Part shown: positions 55,690 through 64,000 of the stretch, in pieces
How the letters are laid out: each line of letters opens with the position of its first letter
How positions within the stretch are numbered: position 1 is the stretch's first letter
Assembly (NCBI RefSeq): GCF_001427025.1
Contig: NZ_LMGA01000001.1
Location: 3,236,017-3,300,016, forward strand
Direction: 5' to 3'
From: Mesorhizobium sp. Root554
GTDB lineage: Bacteria; Pseudomonadota; Alphaproteobacteria; Rhizobiales; Rhizobiaceae
Length of the DNA stretch: 64,000 bases
Translations under genes and position numbers: made by a program
The notes under the pieces: generated by a model
Databases searched by the model: none
The model's input: the letters and a program-made list of their open reading frames with translations, nothing else
Told to the model about the DNA's origin: nothing

Positions 55690-56994
55690 GTGACCGACAG
55701 CAAGGGCTATTTCGATCTTTCCAAGAACCGGCTGAGCCGCCGCACCGCGCTCAAGGGTTTGGCGGCTGGCGCCAGCCTGGCCGCGGCGCCCGGTTTCGTC
55801 CGCTACGCGCAGGCGCAAAGCTCGGCTCCCATCAAGATCGGTTTCCAGTCGCATCGTACCGGCATCGGCGCCGCCTACGGCCGCTGGTACGAAAAGACGA
55901 CAGCGGCGGCGGTCAAGGCCATCAACGCCGCTGGCGGCATCAATGGCAGGCCGGTCGAAGTCGTCATCGAGGACGACGGCACCGACCCCGGCCGCGGCGC
56001 CGAGGTGGTGGCCAAATTCGCCAACCAGCATAAGACGGACATCGTCTTTGGCACCTTGTTCTCGCATGTCGTCATCGGCTCGGCCCCGGCGGCAGGAGAG
56101 AACAAGATTCCCTATTTCGTCGTCAGCGAAGGTCACCATGTCGCCTCGACCAAGCTGAATCGCTACGTCTTTCAGCCCGGCATCACCGACGTCAAAAGCC
56201 AGATCCAGGCGATGGCGCCATGGATCGCTTCCAATGCAGGTAAAAAAGTCTGCCAGATATTCCCGGATTTCGCTTTCGGTTACGATCATCGTGACTATCT
56301 GCCTCCGGCGCTCAAGGCGCAGGGCGGCGAGGTGATCGCCCAGATCGCCATTCCGCCAACAGAGTCCTCCTTCACCAAATACCTGCCGCAGATTCCGGCT
56401 GAAACCGAAGTCATCTATCACGTGATGGTTGGGCCGGCGGTGCTCACCTTCGTCAAGGAACTGGGCGAATTCTACGGATCGAACCGCCCGCAGCTGTTCG
56501 GCTTCATCGATTCGCTCGAAGCCGTAGACATCAACAGCCCGGGCCTGGAGTTCCTCGATGGTAGCCACTTCTGGGAAGGCTCGCCTCGTTATGCGCAGGC
56601 GGACGATTCCGAAGCGCAGAAGGCCTATCGCGCCGCCGTCGGCATCGACGACAACGGTGCCGCTGTCGGCGATCCCAAGGATGTCTCGACCGCGGCCCAC
56701 ATGTTCGGCTGCTGGGAGACGCTCTACGTGGTCAAGAAGGCGATGGAAGACGCCGGCTACAAAGGGCCGGAGGACCGCGCCAAGCTGGTTGAAGCCACTG
56801 AGGCGCTGACCGAATTCGCGGAAGGTCCCGAACATCCGCAGGGAAAGAAGATCTTCAACGGCAAGATTCACCAGTGCTTCGGCATCCAGAACATCTCCAA
56901 GGTCGAGGGCGGCAAGCTCAAGGTCGTCCACAAGACCAGCATCGAAGATGGGTTGTACGAACCGGAAGGGGACTACACGACGCAGGCCTTATAG
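55690..56994 (+). CDS. Branched-chain-amino-acid-type substrate-binding protein with Tat signal
   Basis: 434 residues from GTG 55690. The N-terminus carries a twin-arginine signal (SRRTALKGLAAGASLAAAPG), so it is exported folded. The periplasmic-binding protein type 6 fold follows (IKIGFQSHRTGIGAAYG, INAAGGINGRPVEVVIEDDG, EVVAKFANQHKTD). Family members bind branched-chain amino acids, urea, amides or aromatic acids. It is the first of five clustered transporter genes; the ligand is unknown. Confidence 0.9.
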   Translation: MTDSKGYFDLSKNRLSRRTALKGLAAGASLAAAPGFVRYAQAQSSAPIKIGFQSHRTGIGAAYGRWYEKTTAAAVKAINAAGGINGRPVEVVIEDDGTDPGRGAEVVAKFANQHKTDIVFGTLFSHVVIGSAPAAGENKIPYFVVSEGHHVASTKLNRYVFQPGITDVKSQIQAMAPWIASNAGKKVCQIFPDFAFGYDHRDYLPPALKAQGGEVIAQIAIPPTESSFTKYLPQIPAETEVIYHVMVGPAVLTFVKELGEFYGSNRPQLFGFIDSLEAVDINSPGLEFLDGSHFWEGSPRYAQADDSEAQKAYRAAVGIDDNGAAVGDPKDVSTAAHMFGCWETLYVVKKAMEDAGYKGPEDRAKLVEATEALTEFAEGPEHPQGKKIFNGKIHQCFGIQNISKVEGGKLKVVHKTSIEDGLYEPEGDYTTQAL

Positions 56995-57012
56995 GCTCCG
57001 TCTCCTTCACCG

Positions 57013-57894
57013 ATGGCCTTCGGACCGCACCTCCTCCTTGCCTCGCTGGAAGGGCTTGTCACCGCGGCGGTGCTGGCGCTGACAGCGCTCGGCCTGTCGC
57101 TGGTGTTCGGCGTCATGCGCATCGTCAATGTAGCGCATGGCGAGTTCTTCATGTTGGGCGCAGTGCTGGCCTGGGCCATCACCACGGCGATCACCGGGCA
57201 TCCCGCGCTAGGCTTTCTCGCCGCGCTGGTGATCGCGCCGCTGCTTGTCGGCGCCGTGGCTCTTGTCGCAGAACGGGTGGTGCTTCGGAGGCTGAACTAC
57301 AATCCCGAAGCCACCATCGTCGCCACCATCGGCCTGCTCTACATAATTCAGCAGCTTGCCCTGACCTTCTATGGGCCGGAGGCGCGGCCGGTCGAGCCGC
57401 CGTTCAACTATCGCATCCTTCTGCCCTGGTTCGGCTATTCGGGATACAAGCTCTCGGTCGTGGCGGCTTCGGCACTGTTGCTGGTGGCGACATGGCTGGT
57501 GCTGACCCGCACGAAGATCGGCATGGTCATGCGCGCCACGCAGTACGACCGGGAAACCGCGCAGGCTTTCGGCATTCCGGTCGAGCGCGTCTATGCCGGG
57601 GTCTTCGCCCTCGGCGCCATGCTGGCGGCGGTGGCGGCTGTGCTGATCGTGCCGATCAGCCAGGCGCATTATCTGATGGGGCAGGACCCGCTGCTCCTGT
57701 CCTTCATCGTCGTCATCATCGGAGGGCTCGGCTCGCTGCGCGGCACGGTGGTCGCGGCGCTCATCATCGGCCTTTCCGACGGCATCATTTCGGTGTTCTT
57801 CTCGCCGACGCTGGCCAAGATCATCGCGACGTTCCTCGTCGCCATGGTGCTGGTGTTCCGGCCGCAGGGCCTGTTTGGAACGACGGCACGATGA
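57013..57894 (+). CDS. Branched-chain-type ABC transporter permease (LivH-like)
   Basis: 293 residues with eight or nine helices and the LivH signatures GLSLVFGVMRIVNVAHGEFFMLGA and IGGLGSLRGTVVAALIIGL. It forms half of the membrane channel. Its stop overlaps the next permease start as ATGA. Confidence 0.93.
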   Translation: MAFGPHLLLASLEGLVTAAVLALTALGLSLVFGVMRIVNVAHGEFFMLGAVLAWAITTAITGHPALGFLAALVIAPLLVGAVALVAERVVLRRLNYNPEATIVATIGLLYIIQQLALTFYGPEARPVEPPFNYRILLPWFGYSGYKLSVVAASALLLVATWLVLTRTKIGMVMRATQYDRETAQAFGIPVERVYAGVFALGAMLAAVAAVLIVPISQAHYLMGQDPLLLSFIVVIIGGLGSLRGTVVAALIIGLSDGIISVFFSPTLAKIIATFLVAMVLVFRPQGLFGTTAR

Positions 57895-58843
57895 AGGGAG
57901 AGGCTTCAGCCCTGAAGGCCTATGGCCTCCATGTCGCGGTCATCGGCCTTCTGTTCGCTCTGAGCTTTGTTCTTCCGCCCTATCACCACGGTCTCGTCGC
58001 CCGCATCATGGTGCTGGCGACATTCGCGATGGGCTACAATCTGCTGTTCGGCTATGTCGGGCTGCTCAGCCTCGGCCATGCCATGTTCTTCGCCGCCGGC
58101 CTCTATGGCGCGGGTCTCTCCGTTTATCATCTGGGCTGGAGCGTTCCGCTCGCCTTCGCCGGCGGCATCGGTTGTGGTGCTGTGCTGGCGCTGGTGATCG
58201 GGCTGCTCGCGCTGCGCACCAGCGGCGTCGCCTTCATGATCGTCACCATGATGTTCGCGCAGGTCTTCTACCTGACAATCCTCTATTTCGCCCGCTGGAC
58301 AGGCGGCGATCAGGGACTGGTCGTTCCGCAAGGGTCGAGAGTGATGTACCTCGGTGGCGCATCCTTCGATCTCACCAACCCTGCCGTTCGCTACAGGGTG
58401 GCGCTAGCGCTATTTGCCATCGTGCTGGCGGTGGTGCTTGTGCTTGTGCGCTCAGGCTTCGGACGGGTGCTGGTCGCCATCCGCGAAAACGAGGAGCGCA
58501 CGAAGATGCTGGGCTTCGACACCTTCGCCAACAAGCTGGCGGCGGTGATTGTTTCTGGCACGATATGCGCCGCTGCCGGCGCGGCCTATGCGCTGCTGTT
58601 CGGTTATGTCGGGTCGAGCTTTGCCTCGGTGCAGTATTCGATCCTGCCGCTGCTCTGGGTGTTGCTCGGAGGGGCCGCCACGGCGCTCGGCCCGCTGGTC
58701 GGCACCCTGGCCATGTACTATGTCACCGATATCGCCAGCAGCTACACCTCCGCCTGGCTGCTGATCGTCGGCGTCATGCTGATCGTCGGCGTCTTGTTCT
58801 TTCCCAAGGGCGTACTGGGAACGATCCGGCAGCGCTGGCTGAG

Positions 58844-58856
<13 letters not shown>
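57891..58856 (+). CDS. Branched-chain-type ABC transporter permease (LivM-like)
   Basis: 321 residues from ATG 57891, ATGA-coupled to the previous gene. The LivM segments MGYNLLFGYVGLLSLGHAMFFAAGLYGAG and ENEERTKMLGFDTFANKLAAVIVSG are clear. It pairs with the LivH-like protein. Confidence 0.93.
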
Positions 58857-59576
<720 letters not shown>

Positions 59577-59584
<8 letters not shown>

Positions 59585-60284
59585 CATCCTAACCATCTCC
59601 GAGCTCGATTGCTTTTATGGCGAAGTTCAGGTGCTGCACGGCCTGAACTTGACATTGGCCAAAGGCGAGGTGCTGTGCCTGCTCGGCCGCAACGGCGCCG
59701 GCAAGACGACGACGCTGAAGGCGATCATGGGACTCGTGCCGGTGGCCGCCGGGTCGATCAGGCTCGGAGATCGGGAACTGACCGGTTTGCCGGCTCATGA
59801 AATTCCGAAAACCGGCATCGCCTATGTGCCGCAGGGCAGGCGTCTCTTTGCCGAGATGACGGTGGCCGAGAACATCGAGATCGGCCTGATGACGCGCGGC
59901 AAAGGCAAGGCGGTTCGCGAGGCCGTGCTGGACCTCTTCCCGGTGCTGCGCGAACGGCTGAAGCAACGTTCGGGCACGCTGTCTGGCGGCGAGCAGCAGC
60001 AGTTGGCAATGGCGCGGGCGCTTTGTGTCGAACCGCAGGTGCTGCTTCTGGATGAGCCGACGGAAGGACTGATGCCGTCGATGATCCAGAAGATACGCGA
60101 GACGGTGGCGCAACTGCGCGGCCGTGGCGTTTCCACCATTCTGGTCGAGCAGCGCGTCGATGCTGTCCTATCGGTCGCCGACCGCGTCGCCTTCATCGAG
60201 AACGGTCGCAACCGTGAGACAATGCCGGTCGAGGCCCTGCGCGCCGACCCTTCCGCTGTCCGCCGTTACGTCGGAGTCGGCTGA
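59577..60284 (+). CDS. Branched-chain-type ABC transporter ATP-binding protein (LivF-like)
   Basis: 235 residues from ATG 59577, overlapping the LivG-like gene by 8 bases. Walker A GRNGAGKTT, signature LSGGEQQQLAMARAL, Walker B LLLLDEPTEGLMPS. It completes a Liv-type five-gene transporter. The stop is followed 2 bases later by the convergent antiporter gene. Confidence 0.94.
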
Positions 60285-60286
60285 TC

Positions 60287-61717
60287 TCAGCGGAAGAAAA
60301 GCAGGCTCGCCAGTATGAAGATCGGGATCAGCACCGCTCCCGACCAAAGCATGTAGCCGAAGAATCCCGGCATCTTCACCCCTTGATGGCGGGCGATGGC
60401 ATAGACCATGAAGTTCGGGGCGTTGCCGACATAGGTGTTGGCCCCCATGAACACTGCGCCGGCCGAAATAGCCGCCAGCGTCGAGGCGAGGTCCGTCATC
60501 AACTTTTGGGCGTCGCCGCCAGCAAGCTCGAAGAACACCAGATAGGTCGGCGCATTGTCGAGAAAGGAAGACAGAGCGCCGGTCAGCCAGAAATAGGCGA
60601 GATCGTTCGGCTGGCCGTCGGCCCCGGTGACCAGCGCCACGAGCGGAGCTAGCGCTCCCGACGGTCCGGCGCGCAGGATGGCGATCACCGGCACGATGCA
60701 GATGAAGATGCCGGCGAACAATTTTGCCACCTCGGCGATCGGCCCCCAGGTGAAGCCGTTGGCGGCGCGGTATTCCTTGCGCGATATCGCCAGCGAAACC
60801 AGCGCCAGAGCGAGGATGACGATGTCGCGCGCGAGGTTCTGTATCTCGATCTCCACGCCCATGATGGAGAAGGCGGCGCCGGGTTTCCATGCGGCCGACA
60901 TCAGGATCGCGGCGATGACGCCGGCCAGCAAAACAATGTTCGGCAGGCCGCGGATTCGAATCTTGGAATCCGGCGTCGGGTCCTTGATCTTCGGCGCGCC
61001 TTCCTCCCGCCCGTGGAAGTAGAAATCCATCGCCAGGAAGACGGCCAGCACCAGTCCGCCGACGAACAGCGTGTCCGGCAGGATGTGGATTGTGGTCCAG
61101 AAGAACTCGACGCCGCGCAGGAAGCCGACGAACAGCGGCGGATCGCCAAGCGGGGTCAGCGAGCCGCCAATGTTGGAGACGAGGAAGATGAAGAAGATGA
61201 CGACATGGGCGTTGAAAGGCCGGTTGTCGTTGGCGCGAATGATGGGGCGGATCATGATCATCGACGCTCCGGTGGTACCGACCACGGAGGCGAGCATCGC
61301 GCCGATCAGCAGCAGCCCGGCATTCATCAACGGCGTGCCGTGAATGTTGCCCGCCACAAGTATGCCGCCGGAAATGGTGAACAGGGCAAACAGCAGGATG
61401 ATGAAGGACATGTACTCGAGCAGAACCGCGTGCAGCACGGATTCGGTTGCCGCACTTGCCCCATAGGCCCAGGCCATCGGGGCGATTGCCAGCAAAGCCC
61501 AGCCCATGGTGATCTTTCCGTAGTGATGCTCCCAGACATGCGGGAAAAGCAGCGGCCCGGTAGCGATCGACAGCAGCAGACCGGCAAACGGAACTGCCCA
61601 CCACAGCGACATCACGTCGCCGGGAAGAGCGTGGCTCTCCGCTGCAAAAGCCGTGACGGAAAAAAGCGTGGCAAAGGCCAGAGTGGCCAGCCCGGCCGCC
61701 AGCGTTAAAAATCGCAC
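60287..61717 (-). CDS. NhaD-like sodium:proton antiporter / CitMHS-type transporter
   Basis: 476 residues from GTG 61717; a TTG at 61813 would add 32 residues but overlaps the region of the neighbouring gene. A signal-like first helix (TLAAGLATLAFATLFSVTAFA) precedes about twelve TM helices. Recognisable segments of the NhaD/ArsB-like superfamily are VSNIGGSLTPLGDPPLFVGFL and FLDNAPTYLVFFELAGG, with charged residues inside helices. It probably exchanges Na+ for H+. Start and exact ion are uncertain. Confidence 0.82.
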   Translation of the reverse strand: MRFLTLAAGLATLAFATLFSVTAFAAESHALPGDVMSLWWAVPFAGLLLSIATGPLLFPHVWEHHYGKITMGWALLAIAPMAWAYGASAATESVLHAVLLEYMSFIILLFALFTISGGILVAGNIHGTPLMNAGLLLIGAMLASVVGTTGASMIMIRPIIRANDNRPFNAHVVIFFIFLVSNIGGSLTPLGDPPLFVGFLRGVEFFWTTIHILPDTLFVGGLVLAVFLAMDFYFHGREEGAPKIKDPTPDSKIRIRGLPNIVLLAGVIAAILMSAAWKPGAAFSIMGVEIEIQNLARDIVILALALVSLAISRKEYRAANGFTWGPIAEVAKLFAGIFICIVPVIAILRAGPSGALAPLVALVTGADGQPNDLAYFWLTGALSSFLDNAPTYLVFFELAGGDAQKLMTDLASTLAAISAGAVFMGANTYVGNAPNFMVYAIARHQGVKMPGFFGYMLWSGAVLIPIFILASLLFFR

Positions 61718-61799
61718 GTCGCCCAATCCCCGGTTACAATCCTCGACCCCGTTGAAAAACCTTGGATCGAATAATCCCTGGGGCGTTTGACAGGCAAAA

Positions 61800-62399
61800 T
61801 CACGCCAGCGCAACCCCCGCTTCCCGGATTCGCGCCAGCATCGCGTCGAGCGAGCCGTTCAGGTCGATGGCGCGGCAGGCGTCGAGTTTGACGGTGACGC
61901 GAAAGCCTTGGCGGATCGCGTCGAGGGCCGAATAGGCGACGCAGAAATCGGTTGCCAGCCCGACCAGCGTGACTGCCGATATGCCACGTTCGCGTAAATA
62001 ACCTGTCAGCCCCGTCGGCGTCTTGTGGTCATTCTCGAAAAATGCCGAATAGCTGTCGATGTTGGGCCGAAAACCCTTGCGCAGGACCAGTTCCGCCTTC
62101 CCCCAGGCAAGCCCGGAATGGAACCGCGACCCTGTGCTGCCCTGGATGCAATGATCCGGCCACAGGGTTTGCGGACCATAGTCCATCTCGATTGCCTCGA
62201 ACGGTTTCCTGCCGGGATGGCTGGAAGCGAAGCTGGAGTGACCGGCAGGGTGCCAATCCTGCGTCATGACGACATGATCGGCATGACGGATCAGATCGTT
62301 GACGAGCGGAACGATCTCGTCGCCGCCGGCAACCGCCAGCGCCCCGCCGGGGCAAAAATCGTTCTGCATGTCGATGACGATCAAAGCTTCGTTGGACAA
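61800..62399 (-). CDS. pncA: Nicotinamidase
   Basis: 199 residues from TTG 62399, chosen because GGAGG lies 5 bases upstream; a longer frame to 62525 has no ribosome site. The catalytic triad is visible: D in VIDMQNDFCPGG, K in VLRKGF, and C in ATDFCVAYSAL. It deamidates nicotinamide to nicotinate for NAD recycling, feeding PncB. Metal-binding histidines are in QDWHPAGHSSF. Confidence 0.93.
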   Translation of the reverse strand: MSNEALIVIDMQNDFCPGGALAVAGGDEIVPLVNDLIRHADHVVMTQDWHPAGHSSFASSHPGRKPFEAIEMDYGPQTLWPDHCIQGSTGSRFHSGLAWGKAELVLRKGFRPNIDSYSAFFENDHKTPTGLTGYLRERGISAVTLVGLATDFCVAYSALDAIRQGFRVTVKLDACRAIDLNGSLDAMLARIREAGVALA

Positions 62400-62584
62400 G
62401 AAAGCCTCCTCGCGAACGGAAGGCAGAAACTCGGCCAGATGGCCGCTTGCGTCAACCGCGAACCGTCCGTCGCCGCCTGCGAAACTCGGCTTTGACAATA
62501 TGACGCGGCTTGATATCATTTGCATACGAATGAATTGGCCGGCACACCGGCTGGTCTTGGGGAAGGCCGCTCCTCGCGAAGTTT

Positions 62585-63478
62585 ATGTCTGCGGTGAAAT
62601 GGAAGGCAGGCGTGACTCGTTACGCAAAGCCCACCGAACTTGAACAGGCGCTCGCCCTGCTTGGCGAAGGATCCTGGCGAATACTTGCCGGCGGCACGGA
62701 TTTCTATCCGGCCTTGGGCAACCGGCCATTGCGGGAAAATGTGCTCGACATAAACGGCCTCTCGGCGCTGCGCGGCATCGCCGAGAGGGACAACCATTGG
62801 TCTATCGGTTCGCGCACCGCCTGGACCGATCTCATCGGGCATGAGTTGCCGCCGGCCTTTGATGCCCTGAAGCAGGCCGCGCGTGAGGTCGGTTCGCAAC
62901 AGATCCAGAATGTCGCGTCCATTGCCGGCAATCTCTGCAACGCTTCTCCGGCCGCCGACGGTGCTCCGGCGCTGATGGTGCTGGGCAGCGAGGTCGAACT
63001 GCGTTCTGCGGCGTCGACGCGATACCTCCCGCTCGAAGCCTTTATTCTCGGCAACCGGCGCACCGCCTTGCAGCCCAACGAGATGGTAACGGCCATTCGC
63101 GTTCCGAAGGCCGCCGCCACCGGCCGCTCGGCCTTCGTCAAGCTTGGCGCACGGCGCTACCTGGTGATTTCGATCGCCATGGCCGCCGCCCGGTTCGTCA
63201 TCGAGAACGGAATAGTTGCGGAGGCTTCGATTGCCGTCGGTTCCTGCTCGGCGGTTGCTGTCCGCTTGGCGGGGCTGGAATCCCTGTTGCTGGGGAAATC
63301 GGTCAGGGAATTGCCGGACATCGTGCGCGATGCATCGATTGATGAACTCTCGCCCATCGATGATGTGCGTGGCACCGCCCTCTATAGGCGAGACGCAGCG
63401 CGGGAAATCGTCAGCCGCGCCATGCTCTCCGCCACCGGACTTGATTCCGCTGAAATAGCGGCCGGGATGGTTGCATGA
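62585..63478 (+). CDS. Xanthine dehydrogenase family FAD-binding subunit
   Basis: 297 residues of the medium, FAD-binding subunit. Landmarks are [17 protein letters not shown] (FAD motif), [20 protein letters not shown] (second FAD motif) and [16 protein letters not shown] sequence [13 protein letters not shown]. It passes electrons from the Fe-S clusters to NAD+ or oxygen. The gene overlaps the next by ATGA. Confidence 0.92.
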   Translation: MSAVKWKAGVTRYAKPTELEQALALLGEGSWRILAGGTDFYPALGNRPLRENVLDINGLSALRGIAERDNHWSIGSRTAWTDLIGHELPPAFDALKQAAREVGSQQIQNVASIAGNLCNASPAADGAPALMVLGSEVELRSAASTRYLPLEAFILGNRRTALQPNEMVTAIRVPKAAATGRSAFVKLGARRYLVISIAMAAARFVIENGIVAEASIAVGSCSAVAVRLAGLESLLLGKSVRELPDIVRDASIDELSPIDDVRGTALYRRDAAREIVSRAMLSATGLDSAEIAAGMVA

Positions 63479-64000
63479 GCATCGACGGCGTTGACATCGA
63501 GTTCGCGGTGAACGGAACGGCAGTTTCGGTCCGAACCCTGCCTGTTCGCCGCCTTTCGGCGCTGCTGCGCGATGATTTGCGGATGACGGGAACGAAGGTG
63601 GGCTGCGATGCCGGCGATTGCGGCGCCTGTACCGTGCTGGTCGAAGGGGCGCCAGTCTGCGCCTGCCTGGTGCCGGCTGCATCCGTGGCCGGGTGCTCCG
63701 TTACCACAGTAGAAGGGCTTGCCGCCTGCAATCTGTCGGCGCTGCAGGCATCCTTTCTAAAGCACGGCGCGGCCCAGTGCGGCATTTGCACGCCAGGCCT
63801 TCTCGTCGCGGCAACAGCCTTGCTGGAACGGAATGCCTCTCCAACCGAGGCGGAGGTGCAGGACGCGCTGGGCGGGATACTGTGCCGCTGCACCGGCTAC
63901 CGCAAGATCGTCGCGGCAGTGATGGACGTCTCGTCGAATGCGCTCGGATTGGATCGCCGATGGCCGAGGGTGGGGCAGGCTGTGGGAGCGTCGCCGGTCC
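63475..64000 (+). CDS. Xanthine dehydrogenase family [2Fe-2S] subunit, probably fused to the molybdenum subunit (cut by window edge)
   Basis: 175 residues are in frame to the right edge. The plant-type [2Fe-2S] cluster is [17 protein letters not shown] plus a C-rich following strand, and the second cluster is CGICTPG and CRCTGYRKI. After the cluster domain the chain continues [18 protein letters not shown], which looks like the start of the molybdopterin-binding large subunit. The Fe-S and molybdenum parts would then be one polypeptide, as in some aldehyde and xanthine dehydrogenases. The gene continues beyond the window, so this is inferred. Confidence 0.82.
   Translation, partial: MSIDGVDIEFAVNGTAVSVRTLPVRRLSALLRDDLRMTGTKVGCDAGDCGACTVLVEGAPVCACLVPAASVAGCSVTTVEGLAACNLSALQASFLKHGAAQCGICTPGLLVAATALLERNASPTEAEVQDALGGILCRCTGYRKIVAAVMDVSSNALGLDRRWPRVGQAVGASPV

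Overview
The window is high-GC and almost fully coding. It looks like the chromosome of a Rhizobiales alphaproteobacterium, most probably Mesorhizobium or a near relative. The reasons are the urease gene order with an inserted hupE-type gene, a smo-type sorbitol/mannitol operon with a SorC regulator, a NodF/NodE-like acyl carrier/ketosynthase pair, an FrcK-like kinase, and many ATGA-coupled genes. The genus is inferred from gene content and style, not from a marker gene.

Layout. (1) 1-5968: assimilatory nitrate reduction, with the end of a NarK-type transporter, nirB, nirD and an assimilatory nitrate reductase, tightly packed on +. (2) 6026-19496: an accessory region that looks like an undescribed biosynthetic cluster built from free-standing NRPS parts. 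It holds a condensation protein, an amino-acid adenylating enzyme and a single peptidyl carrier protein. Around them are a cytochrome P450, an Old-Yellow-Enzyme-type reductase, a class V PLP enzyme, a SAM methyltransferase, a DUF2332 protein, two nucleotidyltransferases, a C26-type gamma-glutamyl hydrolase and a thymidylate-kinase-like protein. Spacing is looser than in the flanks, genes lie on both strands, and there is no regulator, transporter, thioesterase or phosphopantetheinyl transferase. (3) 19728-32152: metallo-hydrolase, tRNA-Arg(CCG), a five-gene peptide/nickel-type ABC transporter, a D,D-carboxypeptidase lipoprotein, an aldose-epimerase-like protein, an FrcK-like kinase, a histone-H1-like protein, a GST, and the NodE/NodF-like pair. 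(4) 32290-40340: complete urease locus (ureD, A, hupE/ureJ, B, C, E, F, G) interrupted by small secreted or membrane proteins. (5) 41171-51102: hexitol catabolism, with a SorC regulator, smoEFGK transporter, polyol dehydrogenase, mannitol dehydrogenase, HAD phosphatase and FGGY kinase. Together they would import sorbitol/mannitol, oxidise it to fructose (or a related ketose) and phosphorylate a pentulose or ketose. (6) 51276-64000: MATE exporter, nicotinate phosphoribosyltransferase, an unrecognised membrane protein, a Tat-targeted branched-chain-type ABC transporter, an NhaD-like antiporter, nicotinamidase, and the start of a xanthine-dehydrogenase-family operon that runs off the right edge.

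The most interesting region is 6.0-19.5 kb. A reasonable working model is that the adenylating enzyme loads an amino acid on the discrete carrier protein, redox and PLP enzymes modify it, the free-standing condensation protein transfers it to a second molecule, and a kinase plus two nucleotidyltransferases install or handle a phosphate/nucleotidyl group. Only the domain identities are read from the sequence; the pathway is inference. Start codons were chosen by hand from Shine-Dalgarno-like sequences and gene overlaps.
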